In this document: piece by piece, positions 1-7,907 of the stretch
How positions within the stretch are numbered: position 1 is the stretch's first letter
Layout of the letters: each line of letters begins with the position of its first letter
From: Ruegeria halocynthiae
GTDB lineage: Bacteria > Pseudomonadota > Alphaproteobacteria > Rhodobacterales > Rhodobacteraceae
Direction of reading: 5' to 3'
DNA: 64,000 nucleotides
Assembly (NCBI RefSeq): GCF_900106805.1
Contig: NZ_FNNP01000001.1
Span: 806,001 to 870,000 of the forward strand
The notes under the pieces: model-generated
Told to the model about the DNA's origin: nothing
The model's database searches: none
The model's input: only the letters and a program-made list of their open reading frames with translations
Translations under genes and position numbers: made by a program

Positions 1-71
1 GCCCAACCAAAGCGCACTGCGGAAAACTGAGCGACTCACTTGCGCCTCCCGACTCAACTCTCTTGCTTTTC

Positions 72-97
72 AAATGTCAGACTTTTAAATGTCAGAC
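72..97 (+). promoter_or_regulatory. Direct repeat upstream of GntR-family regulator gene, likely operator
   Basis: The 11-mer AAATGTCAGAC occurs twice, at 72-82 and 87-97, spaced 15 bp start to start. The core TGTCAGACA is a near-palindrome (TGTC-A-GACA), which resembles the TGTC/GACA half sites known for FadR-subfamily GntR regulators. It lies 25 to 50 bp before the chosen start of the GntR-type gene. Autoregulation is inferred from position and symmetry only. Confidence 0.5.
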
Positions 98-122
98 AAA
101 TGAAAATTTACGAATCCGAACG

Positions 123-860
123 ATGACCATGAAAATTGACCCACGAAGCCCTGCTGATCTATCGGCCCAAATTGCGCAGGCAATTCGGGATGCGATTGTG
201 TCCGGGCGGTTGATCGTGGATGAGCGGTTACCGTCCGAGTCTGAGCTCGCTGACCAGTTTCAGGTCTCTCGCCCAACAGTGCGCGAAGCGTTGAAACGGC
301 TTGCTGCGCAGTCGCTGATCCGCACGCAACGCGGCGCGTCAGGTGGGGCTTTTGTGAACCGACTGAATTTTGAGGACGCCTATTCACAGCAGATCACAAC
401 CTCAACCCTGCTACTTTCGATGAACGCAGTCAGCTTTGATACGGCCTGCGAGGCCCGCTATGCGCTGGAGCGCGCCTGTGCATCTCTGTCGGCACAACGA
501 CGCACCGCAGATCAACTTGCAACGATGCGGGCCGAGATCTTTCGACAGGCACAACCGGGTCTGACAGATGAGGCTTTCTGCGCCTCGGACGTGGCCTTTC
601 ATCGCGCGCTGGTCGATGGCGCAGGCAATCCGGTGCTATCGTACCAACTTGCAGGTGCTGTCGAAGCAATGCAGCCGCTGATGAACATGATCACCTTTGG
701 CGCACGCTCCCGCGAGGAGATCATCTCTTTGCACACAGATATCGCCGACGCGCTGGAGGCACGCGATGCGGCGACCGTGGATGCCGCGCTGATCAAACTG
801 GAGAGCTATACAAGACAACTGGCGCAAGACGTGGCCGAACAGCGGCGCAGACCCGCATAA
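123..860 (+). CDS. GntR family transcriptional regulator, FadR/FCD subfamily
   Basis: This is a DNA-binding repressor or activator with an N-terminal winged helix of the GntR type (about residues 7-75, with the typical RLPSESELADQFQVSRPTVR recognition-helix region) and an all-helical C-terminal FCD ligand domain (about 90-235). FCD domains usually bind small organic acids through metal-held histidines; histidines are visible in AFHRALV and SLHTDI. The ATG at 123 was preferred over a TTG at 63 because it places the GntR domain at the protein start and leaves the repeat at 72-97 upstream. The methanethiol oxidase gene follows 100 bp downstream on the same strand, so that gene is a plausible target. 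The ligand is unknown. Confidence 0.85.
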   Translation: MTMKIDPRSPADLSAQIAQAIRDAIVSGRLIVDERLPSESELADQFQVSRPTVREALKRLAAQSLIRTQRGASGGAFVNRLNFEDAYSQQITTSTLLLSMNAVSFDTACEARYALERACASLSAQRRTADQLATMRAEIFRQAQPGLTDEAFCASDVAFHRALVDGAGNPVLSYQLAGAVEAMQPLMNMITFGARSREEIISLHTDIADALEARDAATVDAALIKLESYTRQLAQDVAEQRRRPA

Positions 861-966
861 GAAAGAAGACCGAAACTAACGAGGATCCCGAGCAGGCAGC
901 ATGACATCCGGCGGAAAGACCGGAACTCTCAAAAAATTGAATATCAATTGCTTACGGGAGGACGTT

Positions 967-2367
967 ATGAACCAAAGACCGGACCCAACCTTTTATCCAT
1001 CAGCCAAGCTGGCGATGGAGGGCCCCACTGAGACTCTGGCCTTCACGCTGATGCTCAGCCCTGATTTTTCACAACCGGACGGATTGGCCGTTGTGAATGT
1101 CGACCCAACTTCAGATGACTATGGAAAGATTGTTCATCAGGTGATTATGCCGGAAAAAGGCGATGAATTTCACCACTTCGGATGGAACGCCTGCTCTTCT
1201 TCTCTGTCACCGCTCAGCGGTCATGCGTTTTTGGAACGCCGGTATTTGATCGTCCCTGGCATTCGGTCGAGCCGGATTTATATCATCGACGTCAAAAACC
1301 CACTGGAAGCTAAGATCCACAAGATCATCGAACCAGAAGAAGTCTTTGCTAAAACCGGATATTCCCGCCCTCATACGATCCATTGTGGTCCTGAAGGTAT
1401 ATATGTCAGCACCCTGGGTGGCGGTGGTGAAGATGGCACCGATGGACCTCCGGGTATCTTCATCATGGATTGCGAAAGCTTCGAAATCATCGGGCGCTAT
1501 GAGATTGAGCGCGGGGTGCAGGACAAGCACTATGATTTCTGGTGGAACCTGCCGCGCGATTACATGGTCAGTTCCGAGTGGGGCCTGCCACCGCAATTCG
1601 AGAACGGGATCGTGGCCGAGGATTTGCTATCCAACAAGTATGGCCACAGCATCCATTTCTGGAATCTACGGGACCGGACGAACATTCAAACGATCGATCT
1701 GGGGGAAAACCACCAGATGGCGCTGGAAATCCGTCCCGCACATGATCCGGTCAAGCAATATGGCTTCTGCGGCGTTGTGGTGGATACCACAAATCTGCAA
1801 GGCGCAATCTTCACCTGGTGGCGCAACGAGGACGGCACATTTGAGGCCAAGAAGACCATCACGATTGATCCGGAGCCCGCTGACCCCGATGACCTGCCCG
1901 AATTGCTGAAAGGCTTTTCAGCCGTTCCGCCGCTGGTGACAGATATCGACCTTAGCCTGGACGATAAATACCTTTATGTGGCGTGCTGGGGCACGGGAGA
2001 GATGCATCAGTATGATGTCTCAGACCCGATGAACCCTAAACTAGCGGGCAAGGTAGAAATTGGTGGCATCGTCAAGAAAACCAAGCATCCCAACGGTCAG
2101 GAATTTGGATATGGCCCGCAGATGGTCGAGATCAGCCGCGATGGCAAACGCGTCTATTGGACCAACTCTCTCTATTCCACATGGGACGATCAGTTTTATC
2201 CCGGCGAGGGTGGTGCTGCCATGGTCAAAGCGGATGTCGGAGAGAACGGAAGCCTGACTCTCGACCCGAAGTTCTGGGTCGATTTTCCCGACGGCTATCG
2301 CGCCCACCAAATCCGTTTGGAAGGCGGAGACTGCTCGACCGACAGCTTCTGCTACCCATCAGTTTGA
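967..2367 (+). CDS. mtoX: Selenium-binding protein family (SBP56) methanethiol oxidase
   Basis: The product belongs to the SELENBP1/MtoX beta-propeller family, whose bacterial members oxidise methanethiol to formaldehyde, hydrogen peroxide and sulfide using copper. The family signatures are clear: EFHHFGWNACSS near residue 68, RSSRIYIIDV near 102, RPHTIHCGP near 135, a YGHSIHFWNL stretch, and a C-terminal AHQIRLEGGDCS. Histidines 69, 70, 136 and 139 are candidate metal ligands. There is a single cysteine in the ACSSS motif rather than the CSSC of the human protein. The ATG at 967 has a good GGGAGGA site, so the 66-nt upstream extension was dropped; at 466 residues the length fits. No signal peptide is seen, although some characterised MtoX enzymes are periplasmic. 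In roseobacters methanethiol comes from DMSP demethylation, which is a plausible source here. Confidence 0.85.
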   Translation: MNQRPDPTFYPSAKLAMEGPTETLAFTLMLSPDFSQPDGLAVVNVDPTSDDYGKIVHQVIMPEKGDEFHHFGWNACSSSLSPLSGHAFLERRYLIVPGIRSSRIYIIDVKNPLEAKIHKIIEPEEVFAKTGYSRPHTIHCGPEGIYVSTLGGGGEDGTDGPPGIFIMDCESFEIIGRYEIERGVQDKHYDFWWNLPRDYMVSSEWGLPPQFENGIVAEDLLSNKYGHSIHFWNLRDRTNIQTIDLGENHQMALEIRPAHDPVKQYGFCGVVVDTTNLQGAIFTWWRNEDGTFEAKKTITIDPEPADPDDLPELLKGFSAVPPLVTDIDLSLDDKYLYVACWGTGEMHQYDVSDPMNPKLAGKVEIGGIVKKTKHPNGQEFGYGPQMVEISRDGKRVYWTNSLYSTWDDQFYPGEGGAAMVKADVGENGSLTLDPKFWVDFPDGYRAHQIRLEGGDCSTDSFCYPSV

Positions 2368-2380
2368 GTTGGAGATTTTG

Positions 2381-3031
2381 ATGACATCAACGGCTGGCCT
2401 CTGGCTGGCCGTTGTACTCAGCGGCGCCTATCACGGTCTGAACCCCGGCATGGGCTGGCCGCTTGCTGTGTCTTCCGCATTGATGGAACAACGTCAATCG
2501 GCCCTCTGGCGCGCATTGGCGGCACTGGCAGGCGGGCATTTTGTGGCGATGCTGGGGGTCTTGCTGCCCTTCGCCCTGATGGCGGCTTTGGTCGAGTATC
2601 AGCGCGAAATTCGTATCGGTGCCGCTCTGATTGTGATCACCATGGGCACATACATCGCGATAACGCGTCGCCACCCGCGAATGTTGTCACGGATACCGCC
2701 CGGCAAACTGGCGCTCTGGTCGTTCCTTGTGGCTCTGGCCCACGGTGCCGCGTTAATGTTGGTCCCGATTTATCTTGGGCTTTGCGGTCTGGATGAACTG
2801 GATGCCGGGCATCGGGCGGTATCGGAAATCATGACCACAAACGGGCTGCTGGTATTGGCAGTCGCCGCTCTCCATACCACCGCTATGATCCTGGGTGGAG
2901 CAATCCTTGCGTTCGCAGTCTATCGCTGGCTGGGCCTACAGTTTCTGTCTCGCAGCTGGTTCAATCTTGAACTTATCTGGGCCCTCAGCTTGATACTGGT
3001 CGGAGTTTTAGGCCTTTGGTCAGCAATTTAG
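2381..3031 (+). CDS. Multi-spanning membrane protein with histidines in membrane helices
   Basis: The 216-residue product is an integral membrane protein with about six hydrophobic segments and no soluble domain. Helix 1 carries GAYHGLNPGMGWP, and further histidines sit inside or next to other helices (H53 in AGGHFVAM, H121 in ALAHGAAL, H165 in ALHTTAM). Buried histidines of this kind are seen in metal transporters and quinone or haem proteins, but I do not recognise the family firmly. The ATG at 2381 has GGAG six bases upstream and lies 13 bp after the methanethiol oxidase stop, so the two genes are very likely co-transcribed and may work together, for example in metal supply. That role is an inference. 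Confidence 0.7.
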   Translation: MTSTAGLWLAVVLSGAYHGLNPGMGWPLAVSSALMEQRQSALWRALAALAGGHFVAMLGVLLPFALMAALVEYQREIRIGAALIVITMGTYIAITRRHPRMLSRIPPGKLALWSFLVALAHGAALMLVPIYLGLCGLDELDAGHRAVSEIMTTNGLLVLAVAALHTTAMILGGAILAFAVYRWLGLQFLSRSWFNLELIWALSLILVGVLGLWSAI

Positions 3032-3096
3032 GTGCTTTTCTTCGCCCGATACCACGCTAGTTTATCCGTGCAGATCAAATGGGACACGAGGACAGA

Positions 3097-3459
3097 ATGA
3101 CCGCAACTCTCAACGTGATAGCCGCCTTGTTGACGATAGGTTTTGGCCTCTTTGGCTTTCTGGCCCCTGCGTTCACCGCCAACGCGCTGGATCTGGCCCC
3201 AACCAAAAGCACCATGGGTCTCAGTGAGATGCGCGCCTCGGTGGGCGGATTGTTTGTTGTAACCGGTGCTGCTGTACTCTGGCTTAACACTCCGATGGCC
3301 TATGCAATGTTGGGCGTTGTTTATGCCGGGGCCGCACTGGGTCGGTTCGTTTCCGTTTTTCTGGACAATCCACCAATGACCAAGGCCCTGACTTTTGGTG
3401 GAATCGAACTGGCTCTCGCCATCTGGCTCATCTTCGCCAACATAAGCAAAACACCGTAA
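3097..3459 (+). CDS. DUF4345-like four-helix membrane protein
   Basis: This is a small hydrophobic protein of 120 residues with four predicted helices. It begins with an IAALLTIGFGLFGFLAP segment and has the EMRASVGGLF and YAGAALGRFVSVFLD patterns that I associate with the DUF4345 family. No catalytic residues are evident and the function is unknown. The ATG at 3097 is preferred to one at 3079 because GAGG lies just upstream of it. It follows the membrane protein gene by 65 bp on the same strand and ends just before the tmRNA promoter. Confidence 0.65.
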   Translation: MTATLNVIAALLTIGFGLFGFLAPAFTANALDLAPTKSTMGLSEMRASVGGLFVVTGAAVLWLNTPMAYAMLGVVYAGAALGRFVSVFLDNPPMTKALTFGGIELALAIWLIFANISKTP

Positions 3460-3499
3460 GCATCTGAATTACTTAACAGCCTGATAAAATAATCCGAGT

Positions 3500-3528
3500 T
3501 TGCATCCCGCCTCGTCCTCACCTATATA
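3500..3528 (+). promoter_or_regulatory. Sigma-70-type promoter of ssrA
   Basis: A -35 element TTGCAT (3500-3505) and a -10 element TATATA (3523-3528) are separated by exactly 17 bp. They place the start of transcription near 3535, at the expected 5' end of the tmRNA precursor. This is one of the best promoter matches in the window. Confidence 0.7.
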
Positions 3529-3535
3529 TGGAATG

Positions 3536-3845
3536 TCTTTCGGGACTATGGACATAAACGCGCTCGTAATAAGCGGATCGGACCCGGGGGCGGTACCCGG
3601 CGGCTCCACCAACCATCCTTCGTTTGGGGATTTTGGGGCCGAAATAGGATCGACGAACGTCTAAAGGGGTTAGCTTTGTCTCGGCTGTCTGCCACCGTTA
3701 CCGGCGAAAATAGTACAATTGCAAACGACAATCGTGCTCCGGTTGCTGTTGCTGCGTAAGCAGTAGCAAAACCGAAACTTAAGCCCTTGCGCCTAGCCGC
3801 GTAAGGCGGGGTTCGCAGGTACCTGGCAACAGAAACCTGCATTTT
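3536..3845 (+). ncRNA. ssrA: Circularly permuted two-piece tmRNA
   Basis: The transcript rescues stalled ribosomes by trans-translation. The order is permuted, as known for alphaproteobacteria. The acceptor piece comes first (about 3538-3611) and ends in CGGCTCC-A-CCA (3601-3611). A short intervening loop follows (3612-3634), then the coding piece opens with GGGGCCG (3635-3641). CGGCTCC and GGGGCCG pair over seven bases, including one G-U, to rebuild the acceptor stem. The tag reading frame runs 3721-3759 and encodes ANDNRAPVAVAA followed by TAA; it is preceded by the usual TAGTAC element. A pseudoknot-like GCAGGTACCTGG...ACCTGC element lies at the 3' end. The outer ends are approximate, because the precursor is processed. 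The hydrophobic AVAA terminus suits ClpXP recognition, and the adaptor gene sspB lies 2.8 kb downstream. Confidence 0.95.
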
Positions 3846-3942
3846 CCAAATTATGCCTATTCAAAGCCCATAACTGATCTGAGATTCAGGGTTTGTTCAT
3901 TTCTCTCGGCCATTTTCCTGTTTATACGACAGGAGGGCTGAG

Positions 3943-4377
3943 ATGACGAACTCTGATAGGTTAAGGGCGTGGTATTCGGAGGTCTGGGAAAAGGGCAATA
4001 CCGATGCGATCGATCATTTTTTCGCCCCTGACACGATGGCCGAAGGGTTGATCCCTGAAATGCAGGTCGGTGCGGATGACTTCCGCGATCTGGTCATGGC
4101 ATTCCGTCATGTGCTGGGCGACATCACTGTCGAACTACCCAAGATCATCGAGAATGGAGATTGGGTTTCCGGCATCCTGCATGTCCGAACGTTCCGAGCT
4201 GACAATGGCGCCCCGCTTGAGGTTACGGGCCAGGTCATGGCCCGATTCAAGGGCGACAAGATGGTCGAGGCCTATAATCAGTTCGATTTCGTATCATTCT
4301 TCGAACAGCTGGGTCAGTTTCCACAGGATACGCTGCCTGTCTGCATGACTGGGCAAAGGCTGGACTGGGCCGGTTAA
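3943..4377 (+). CDS. SnoaL-like (NTF2-fold) protein
   Basis: The 144-residue product matches the small alpha+beta barrel fold of SnoaL/NTF2-like proteins. It has an N-terminal helix region (RLRAWYSEVWEKGNTDAIDHFFAPD), the FRDLVMAFRHVLGDI segment, and strands ending in AYNQFDFVSFFEQLGQ. Such proteins act as cyclases, isomerases or small-molecule binders, and sequence alone does not tell which. The ATG at 3943 has a strong AGGAGGG site. It stands alone between the tmRNA gene and the chromate genes. Confidence 0.75.
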   Translation: MTNSDRLRAWYSEVWEKGNTDAIDHFFAPDTMAEGLIPEMQVGADDFRDLVMAFRHVLGDITVELPKIIENGDWVSGILHVRTFRADNGAPLEVTGQVMARFKGDKMVEAYNQFDFVSFFEQLGQFPQDTLPVCMTGQRLDWAG

Positions 4378-4503
4378 TCGAGATCACAAGCTTGACCCAT
4401 ACCGCTTATGCACGATAGCAGAGCATTAAGGGGTAAGCTTGCGAACACCCCGTGAGGCGGCAGCCCAAGTTCGCATGTATCCAAAGCGACAAGGAAACAT
4501 GCT

Positions 4504-5319
4504 ATGGCTGCCCCCAATGCTATTACGCCCCGACAACTCTTGCGGCTGATCGGTACACCTCAAGCACCTCTGCTTGTTGATGTACGAACACAAGAAGATT
4601 TCAATGACGATGCCTGCCTGATCCCGGGTGCGATCCGACATTCCTATGAAGATATCGAAGGCATCCGAAAGCTGACCGGTGATCGCGCTTGCGTTGTAAT
4701 CTGTCAGAAAGGCAAGAAACTGAGTCAGGGCGTCGTCTCCTGGTTGCAGGCGGATGGGGTGCGGGCCGAATATCTCGAAGGCGGAACGGTTGCGTGGCGT
4801 GCGACGGCGGGCGCGCAATCCGTCCCGGCCTCATATCTGCCGGCACCTGTCGGTGGCAGCACACTCTGGGTGACCCGGCACCGCCCCAAAATCGACCGTA
4901 TCGCGTGTCCGTGGCTCATCCGCAGGTTTGTCGATACTCGCGCCCGGTTCCTCTTTGTTGCGCCTGCCGAAGTTGAGGGCGTCGCCGAACGTTTTGGCGC
5001 CACCCCTTTTGATGTCGAAGGGGCCGAGTGGAGCCATCGCGGCGACAAATGTACCTTTGACACGATGCTGGATGATTTCAGACTGCATTCCGAGCCGCTG
5101 GACCGAATGGCCACCATCGTACGCGCGGCTGATACAAATCGACATGATCTGTCGCCGGAAGCAGCCGGGCTGCTGGCCTTATCTGTCGGATTGTCTCGCC
5201 AATATCGGGACGATCAACAGCAATTGGAGGCTGGGCTACACCTGTACGACGCGCTCTATCGCTGGGCGCGGGATGGAACAGGTGAAACCCATGACTGGCC
5301 CGCAGGTCACGGTCAATGA
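4504..5319 (+). CDS. Rhodanese / ChrB-type chromate resistance fusion protein
   Basis: The protein joins two domains. Residues about 8-105 form a rhodanese fold with the LVDVRTQEDF motif and a probable persulfide cysteine C67 in ICQKGKKLSQG. Residues about 118-265 form the ChrB C-terminal domain, recognised by RHRPKIDRIACPWLIRRF and by the TFDTMLDDF region. ChrB-type proteins act in chromate sensing or resistance, and the fused rhodanese suggests sulfur or thiol chemistry. The gene overlaps chrA by four bases (ATGA), so the two are translationally coupled. The fusion architecture is found in other proteobacteria. Its exact reaction is not established, and I infer a role in chromate or sulfate-analogue tolerance from chrA. 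Confidence 0.82.
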   Translation: MAAPNAITPRQLLRLIGTPQAPLLVDVRTQEDFNDDACLIPGAIRHSYEDIEGIRKLTGDRACVVICQKGKKLSQGVVSWLQADGVRAEYLEGGTVAWRATAGAQSVPASYLPAPVGGSTLWVTRHRPKIDRIACPWLIRRFVDTRARFLFVAPAEVEGVAERFGATPFDVEGAEWSHRGDKCTFDTMLDDFRLHSEPLDRMATIVRAADTNRHDLSPEAAGLLALSVGLSRQYRDDQQQLEAGLHLYDALYRWARDGTGETHDWPAGHGQ

Positions 5320-6566
5320 CTCCATCTTTCCGAGAACTGATTAAGGTGTTCGGGCGCATTGGCCTGCTCTCTTTCGGCGGGCCAGCCGCACAGATATCCC
5401 TAATGCATCAGGAACTGGTTGAGAATCGACCCTGGCTGGATGAGCAAACTTATCTGCGCGCGCTTTCGCTTTGTATGTTGCTGCCCGGCCCCGAAGCCAT
5501 GCAACTGGCCACCTATGCGGGCTGGCGGCTGCGCGGCGTGACCGGAGGGCTGATCGCAGGTGCATTGTTTGTTCTGCCCGGTGCTTTGGTGATCGCGGTT
5601 CTTGTTGCGCTTTATGCGACTTATGGCACCTTACCGCTGGTTCAGGCCGGTTTTCTGGGCATCAAGGCCACTGTCATCATCATTGTCCTGAAAGCGCTGC
5701 GAAACCTGTCGCGGAAGGCGTTGATTGGCACCGAACATCAGGTGATCGCCGGCCTCGCCTTTCTTGGCATTTTTGCATTCAATCTGCCATTCCCGCTGAT
5801 CATCCTCGGGGCTGCAACTTGGGGGTATGCCACATCGAAAGATCTTGCGCCTGCGACCATCCAGACAAGCCCAGCTCTTGTCGGGTCGGTTCGAACAGCG
5901 GTCTTCTGGCTGATCCTTTGGCTGGCGCCGCTGGTTCTGCTGCATCTGAGCGGGCAGGAACTGCTCAGTGATCTGGGCTGGTTCTTTGCCCGTCTCGCGG
6001 TTGTTACCTTTGGTGGTGCCTATGCAGTTCTGGCCTATATGACGCAAACCGTTGTCGAAACCTATCACTGGATCAACACTGACCAGATGATTGACGCGCT
6101 GGGGCTGGCTGAAACCACGCCCGGTCCCCTCATTCTGGTGACCCAGTTTGTCGCCATGCTCAGCGGGCAAATTGCCGGAGGCCCCTCCCTCGCGCTGGCT
6201 GCCGGGCTCGTGGCGCTGTGGGCAACGTTTGTCCCATGTTTCCTGTGGATTTTCCTTGCAGCGCCGCATCTGGATAGAATTGCCGCACGCCCGCGTCTTG
6301 GTGCGGCTATGCATGGAATCACGGCTGCTGTTGTTGGAGTGATTCTCAACCTGTCCGTGTGGTTCGGACTGAATGTCTTGTTCGCCAGCCTCCCGGGATG
6401 GCAGTTGGGACCTGTATCTTTACCCCTGCCCGATCTGACAACGCTTGATATCAGGGCATTGATTCTGACCGTTGCAGCTGGCCTGTTGATTTTCCGTATG
6501 AAATCCGGTTTAGCGACCACGTTGAGTATTATGGTTTTAGCCGGAATCGGATTGCAGGTTTTGTAA
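5316..6566 (+). CDS. chrA: Chromate transporter ChrA, two CHR domains
   Basis: This inner-membrane protein of the CHR superfamily exports chromate driven by the proton gradient. Both CHR halves are present. The N-terminal half carries FGRIGLLSFGGPAAQISLM and LPGPEAMQLATYAGW. The C-terminal half repeats the pattern with FARLAVVTFGGAYAVLAYM and ETTPGPLILVTQFVAM. The length of 416 residues and about ten helices fit the long-chain type. It overlaps the rhodanese-ChrB gene by ATGA. Sulfate and other oxyanions are possible alternative substrates for members of this family. Confidence 0.92.
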   Translation: MTPSFRELIKVFGRIGLLSFGGPAAQISLMHQELVENRPWLDEQTYLRALSLCMLLPGPEAMQLATYAGWRLRGVTGGLIAGALFVLPGALVIAVLVALYATYGTLPLVQAGFLGIKATVIIIVLKALRNLSRKALIGTEHQVIAGLAFLGIFAFNLPFPLIILGAATWGYATSKDLAPATIQTSPALVGSVRTAVFWLILWLAPLVLLHLSGQELLSDLGWFFARLAVVTFGGAYAVLAYMTQTVVETYHWINTDQMIDALGLAETTPGPLILVTQFVAMLSGQIAGGPSLALAAGLVALWATFVPCFLWIFLAAPHLDRIAARPRLGAAMHGITAAVVGVILNLSVWFGLNVLFASLPGWQLGPVSLPLPDLTTLDIRALILTVAAGLLIFRMKSGLATTLSIMVLAGIGLQVL

Positions 6567-6642
6567 CCAATACAGCCCATCACGGTCTTTCGTTTCCGTC
6601 TGAATGCCCTATGCTGGGAATAACCACTTTCGAGGATCAATC

Positions 6643-7110
6643 ATGTCGCAAGACATCGACTACGGGAATCTGATGCACACGGCCATGCGTGGCCTGATAA
6701 AGACCGTCCTGACCGGCGTGTCCGAAACAGGCCTGCCCGGTGCACATCATTTCTTTATTACCTTTGATACACGACATGAGGGTGTCGAACTCGCCGATTG
6801 GCTACGTCAGCGGTATCCGGGTGAGATGACGATTGTCATGCAGCACTGGTTCGAAAATCTGGAAGTCGGGGATGAGGGATTCTCGATCACCCTGAATTTC
6901 GGCGACGCACCTGAACCGCTCTATATCCCGTATCTGGCGATCAAAACCTTCGTCGACCCCTCGGTTGAATTCGGCCTGCGCTTTGAAAGCCCCGAGGATG
7001 AGAATGAAGAAGATCATCTGATCGAGGAAGCCCCGATCGAGATCGGGGTAGAAGAGCCCGAATCCCATCATGATGCGGATGTGGTTTCACTGGACAGCTT
7101 CCGCAAATAG
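6643..7110 (+). CDS. sspB: ClpXP adaptor protein SspB, alphaproteobacterial type
   Basis: SspB tethers ssrA-tagged peptides to the ClpXP protease. The substrate-binding domain spans about residues 5-110 and shows the alpha-type pattern DYGNLMHTAMRG, LPGAHHFFITFDTRH, MTIVMQHWFENLEV and FVDPSVEFGLRF. A long acidic linker follows (about 115-143), then a short C-terminal ClpX-docking tail ending VVSLDSFRK. The start at 6643 was chosen because the upstream extension has no family match. Finding the adaptor 2.8 kb from ssrA puts substrate tag and delivery factor in the same neighbourhood. Confidence 0.92.
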   Translation: MSQDIDYGNLMHTAMRGLIKTVLTGVSETGLPGAHHFFITFDTRHEGVELADWLRQRYPGEMTIVMQHWFENLEVGDEGFSITLNFGDAPEPLYIPYLAIKTFVDPSVEFGLRFESPEDENEEDHLIEEAPIEIGVEEPESHHDADVVSLDSFRK

Positions 7111-7138
7111 ACTGCAAAAAAACCCATTAAATTGGAGT

Positions 7139-7702
7139 TTATTTCTTTGTCAGGAATGTCTCGACCGAGCGGGATTTATCGCCATTGCGGAATCTGGTAA
7201 AGGACAGGTTCAGCCCACCTTCGGCCAGCGTTCGATCAAATTGCTGCAGCTCGTAACCGCCATTTTCCGCAATAAACAGTGAAAACACGGTCAGAGTACC
7301 CCCCTCGATCCGCCCCCAAACGAACGGCTCGCCCTTCATGGGATCAAGCTGGACCTCATGGCCGAATACATTGCGCTTCATCGCTGCTGAATAGACGTCC
7401 GGCCGGTCCGATTGTTGAAAATCAACCGAGTACTTCTCGTCCTTGATCCGCCCATCATCCTTGTACGTTGTTGTTGACCAGCTCACATTGAAACCGCTTT
7501 TGATTTCATGGATCGAGACGCTCATATCCCGAGGTGTCGAAGTTCCATCCGCATCGATGACATCGGCTGATCCGGTATAGTCGCCAACAAACGGATCGAT
7601 TTCGCCAGCCAGCGCTTGCAGTGCAAACACCGTCATCCAGATATTTGCAGCAAGCGCCAATACGACCGCATGTATGGCTCGTTCCGGAATTGATACGCGC
7701 AT
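7139..7702 (-). CDS. Secreted or periplasmic hypothetical protein
   Basis: The 187-residue product starts with a hydrophobic export signal (about residues 10-33, ending ALQALAGE). A predicted beta-rich domain follows, with segments such as FVGDYTGSADVIDADG, FNVSWSTTTYKDDGR and LSFTRFRNGD. It resembles small lipocalin-like or DUF-type periplasmic proteins, but I cannot place it in a family. A GAGGCAGCC site precedes the ATG at 7702. It is convergent with sspB and divergent from fumC. Confidence 0.6.
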   Translation of the reverse strand: MRVSIPERAIHAVVLALAANIWMTVFALQALAGEIDPFVGDYTGSADVIDADGTSTPRDMSVSIHEIKSGFNVSWSTTTYKDDGRIKDEKYSVDFQQSDRPDVYSAAMKRNVFGHEVQLDPMKGEPFVWGRIEGGTLTVFSLFIAENGGYELQQFDRTLAEGGLNLSFTRFRNGDKSRSVETFLTKK

Positions 7703-7907
7703 GGCTGCCTCCGCTATTTTTGTTCCCTCATCTTAACTTTAGCCCGCTGACGTACAATGGCACTGTTTTCGCTAACAGAATTTTTTTGGCAGCGCATCAC
7801 CTATACCTTTAATCAACCCGCGTTTAATGTGCGCACAACTGGCCGATTGCACCCCGGCTTTGCTGCGGGTAAACGGCATACGACTGCATACCAGACCGGA
7901 GTGACCG

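Noticed and set aside
3546..3842. A 98-codon minus-strand frame over the tmRNA gene
   Set aside because: The region is fully explained as ssrA, with acceptor stem, CCA and tag frame.
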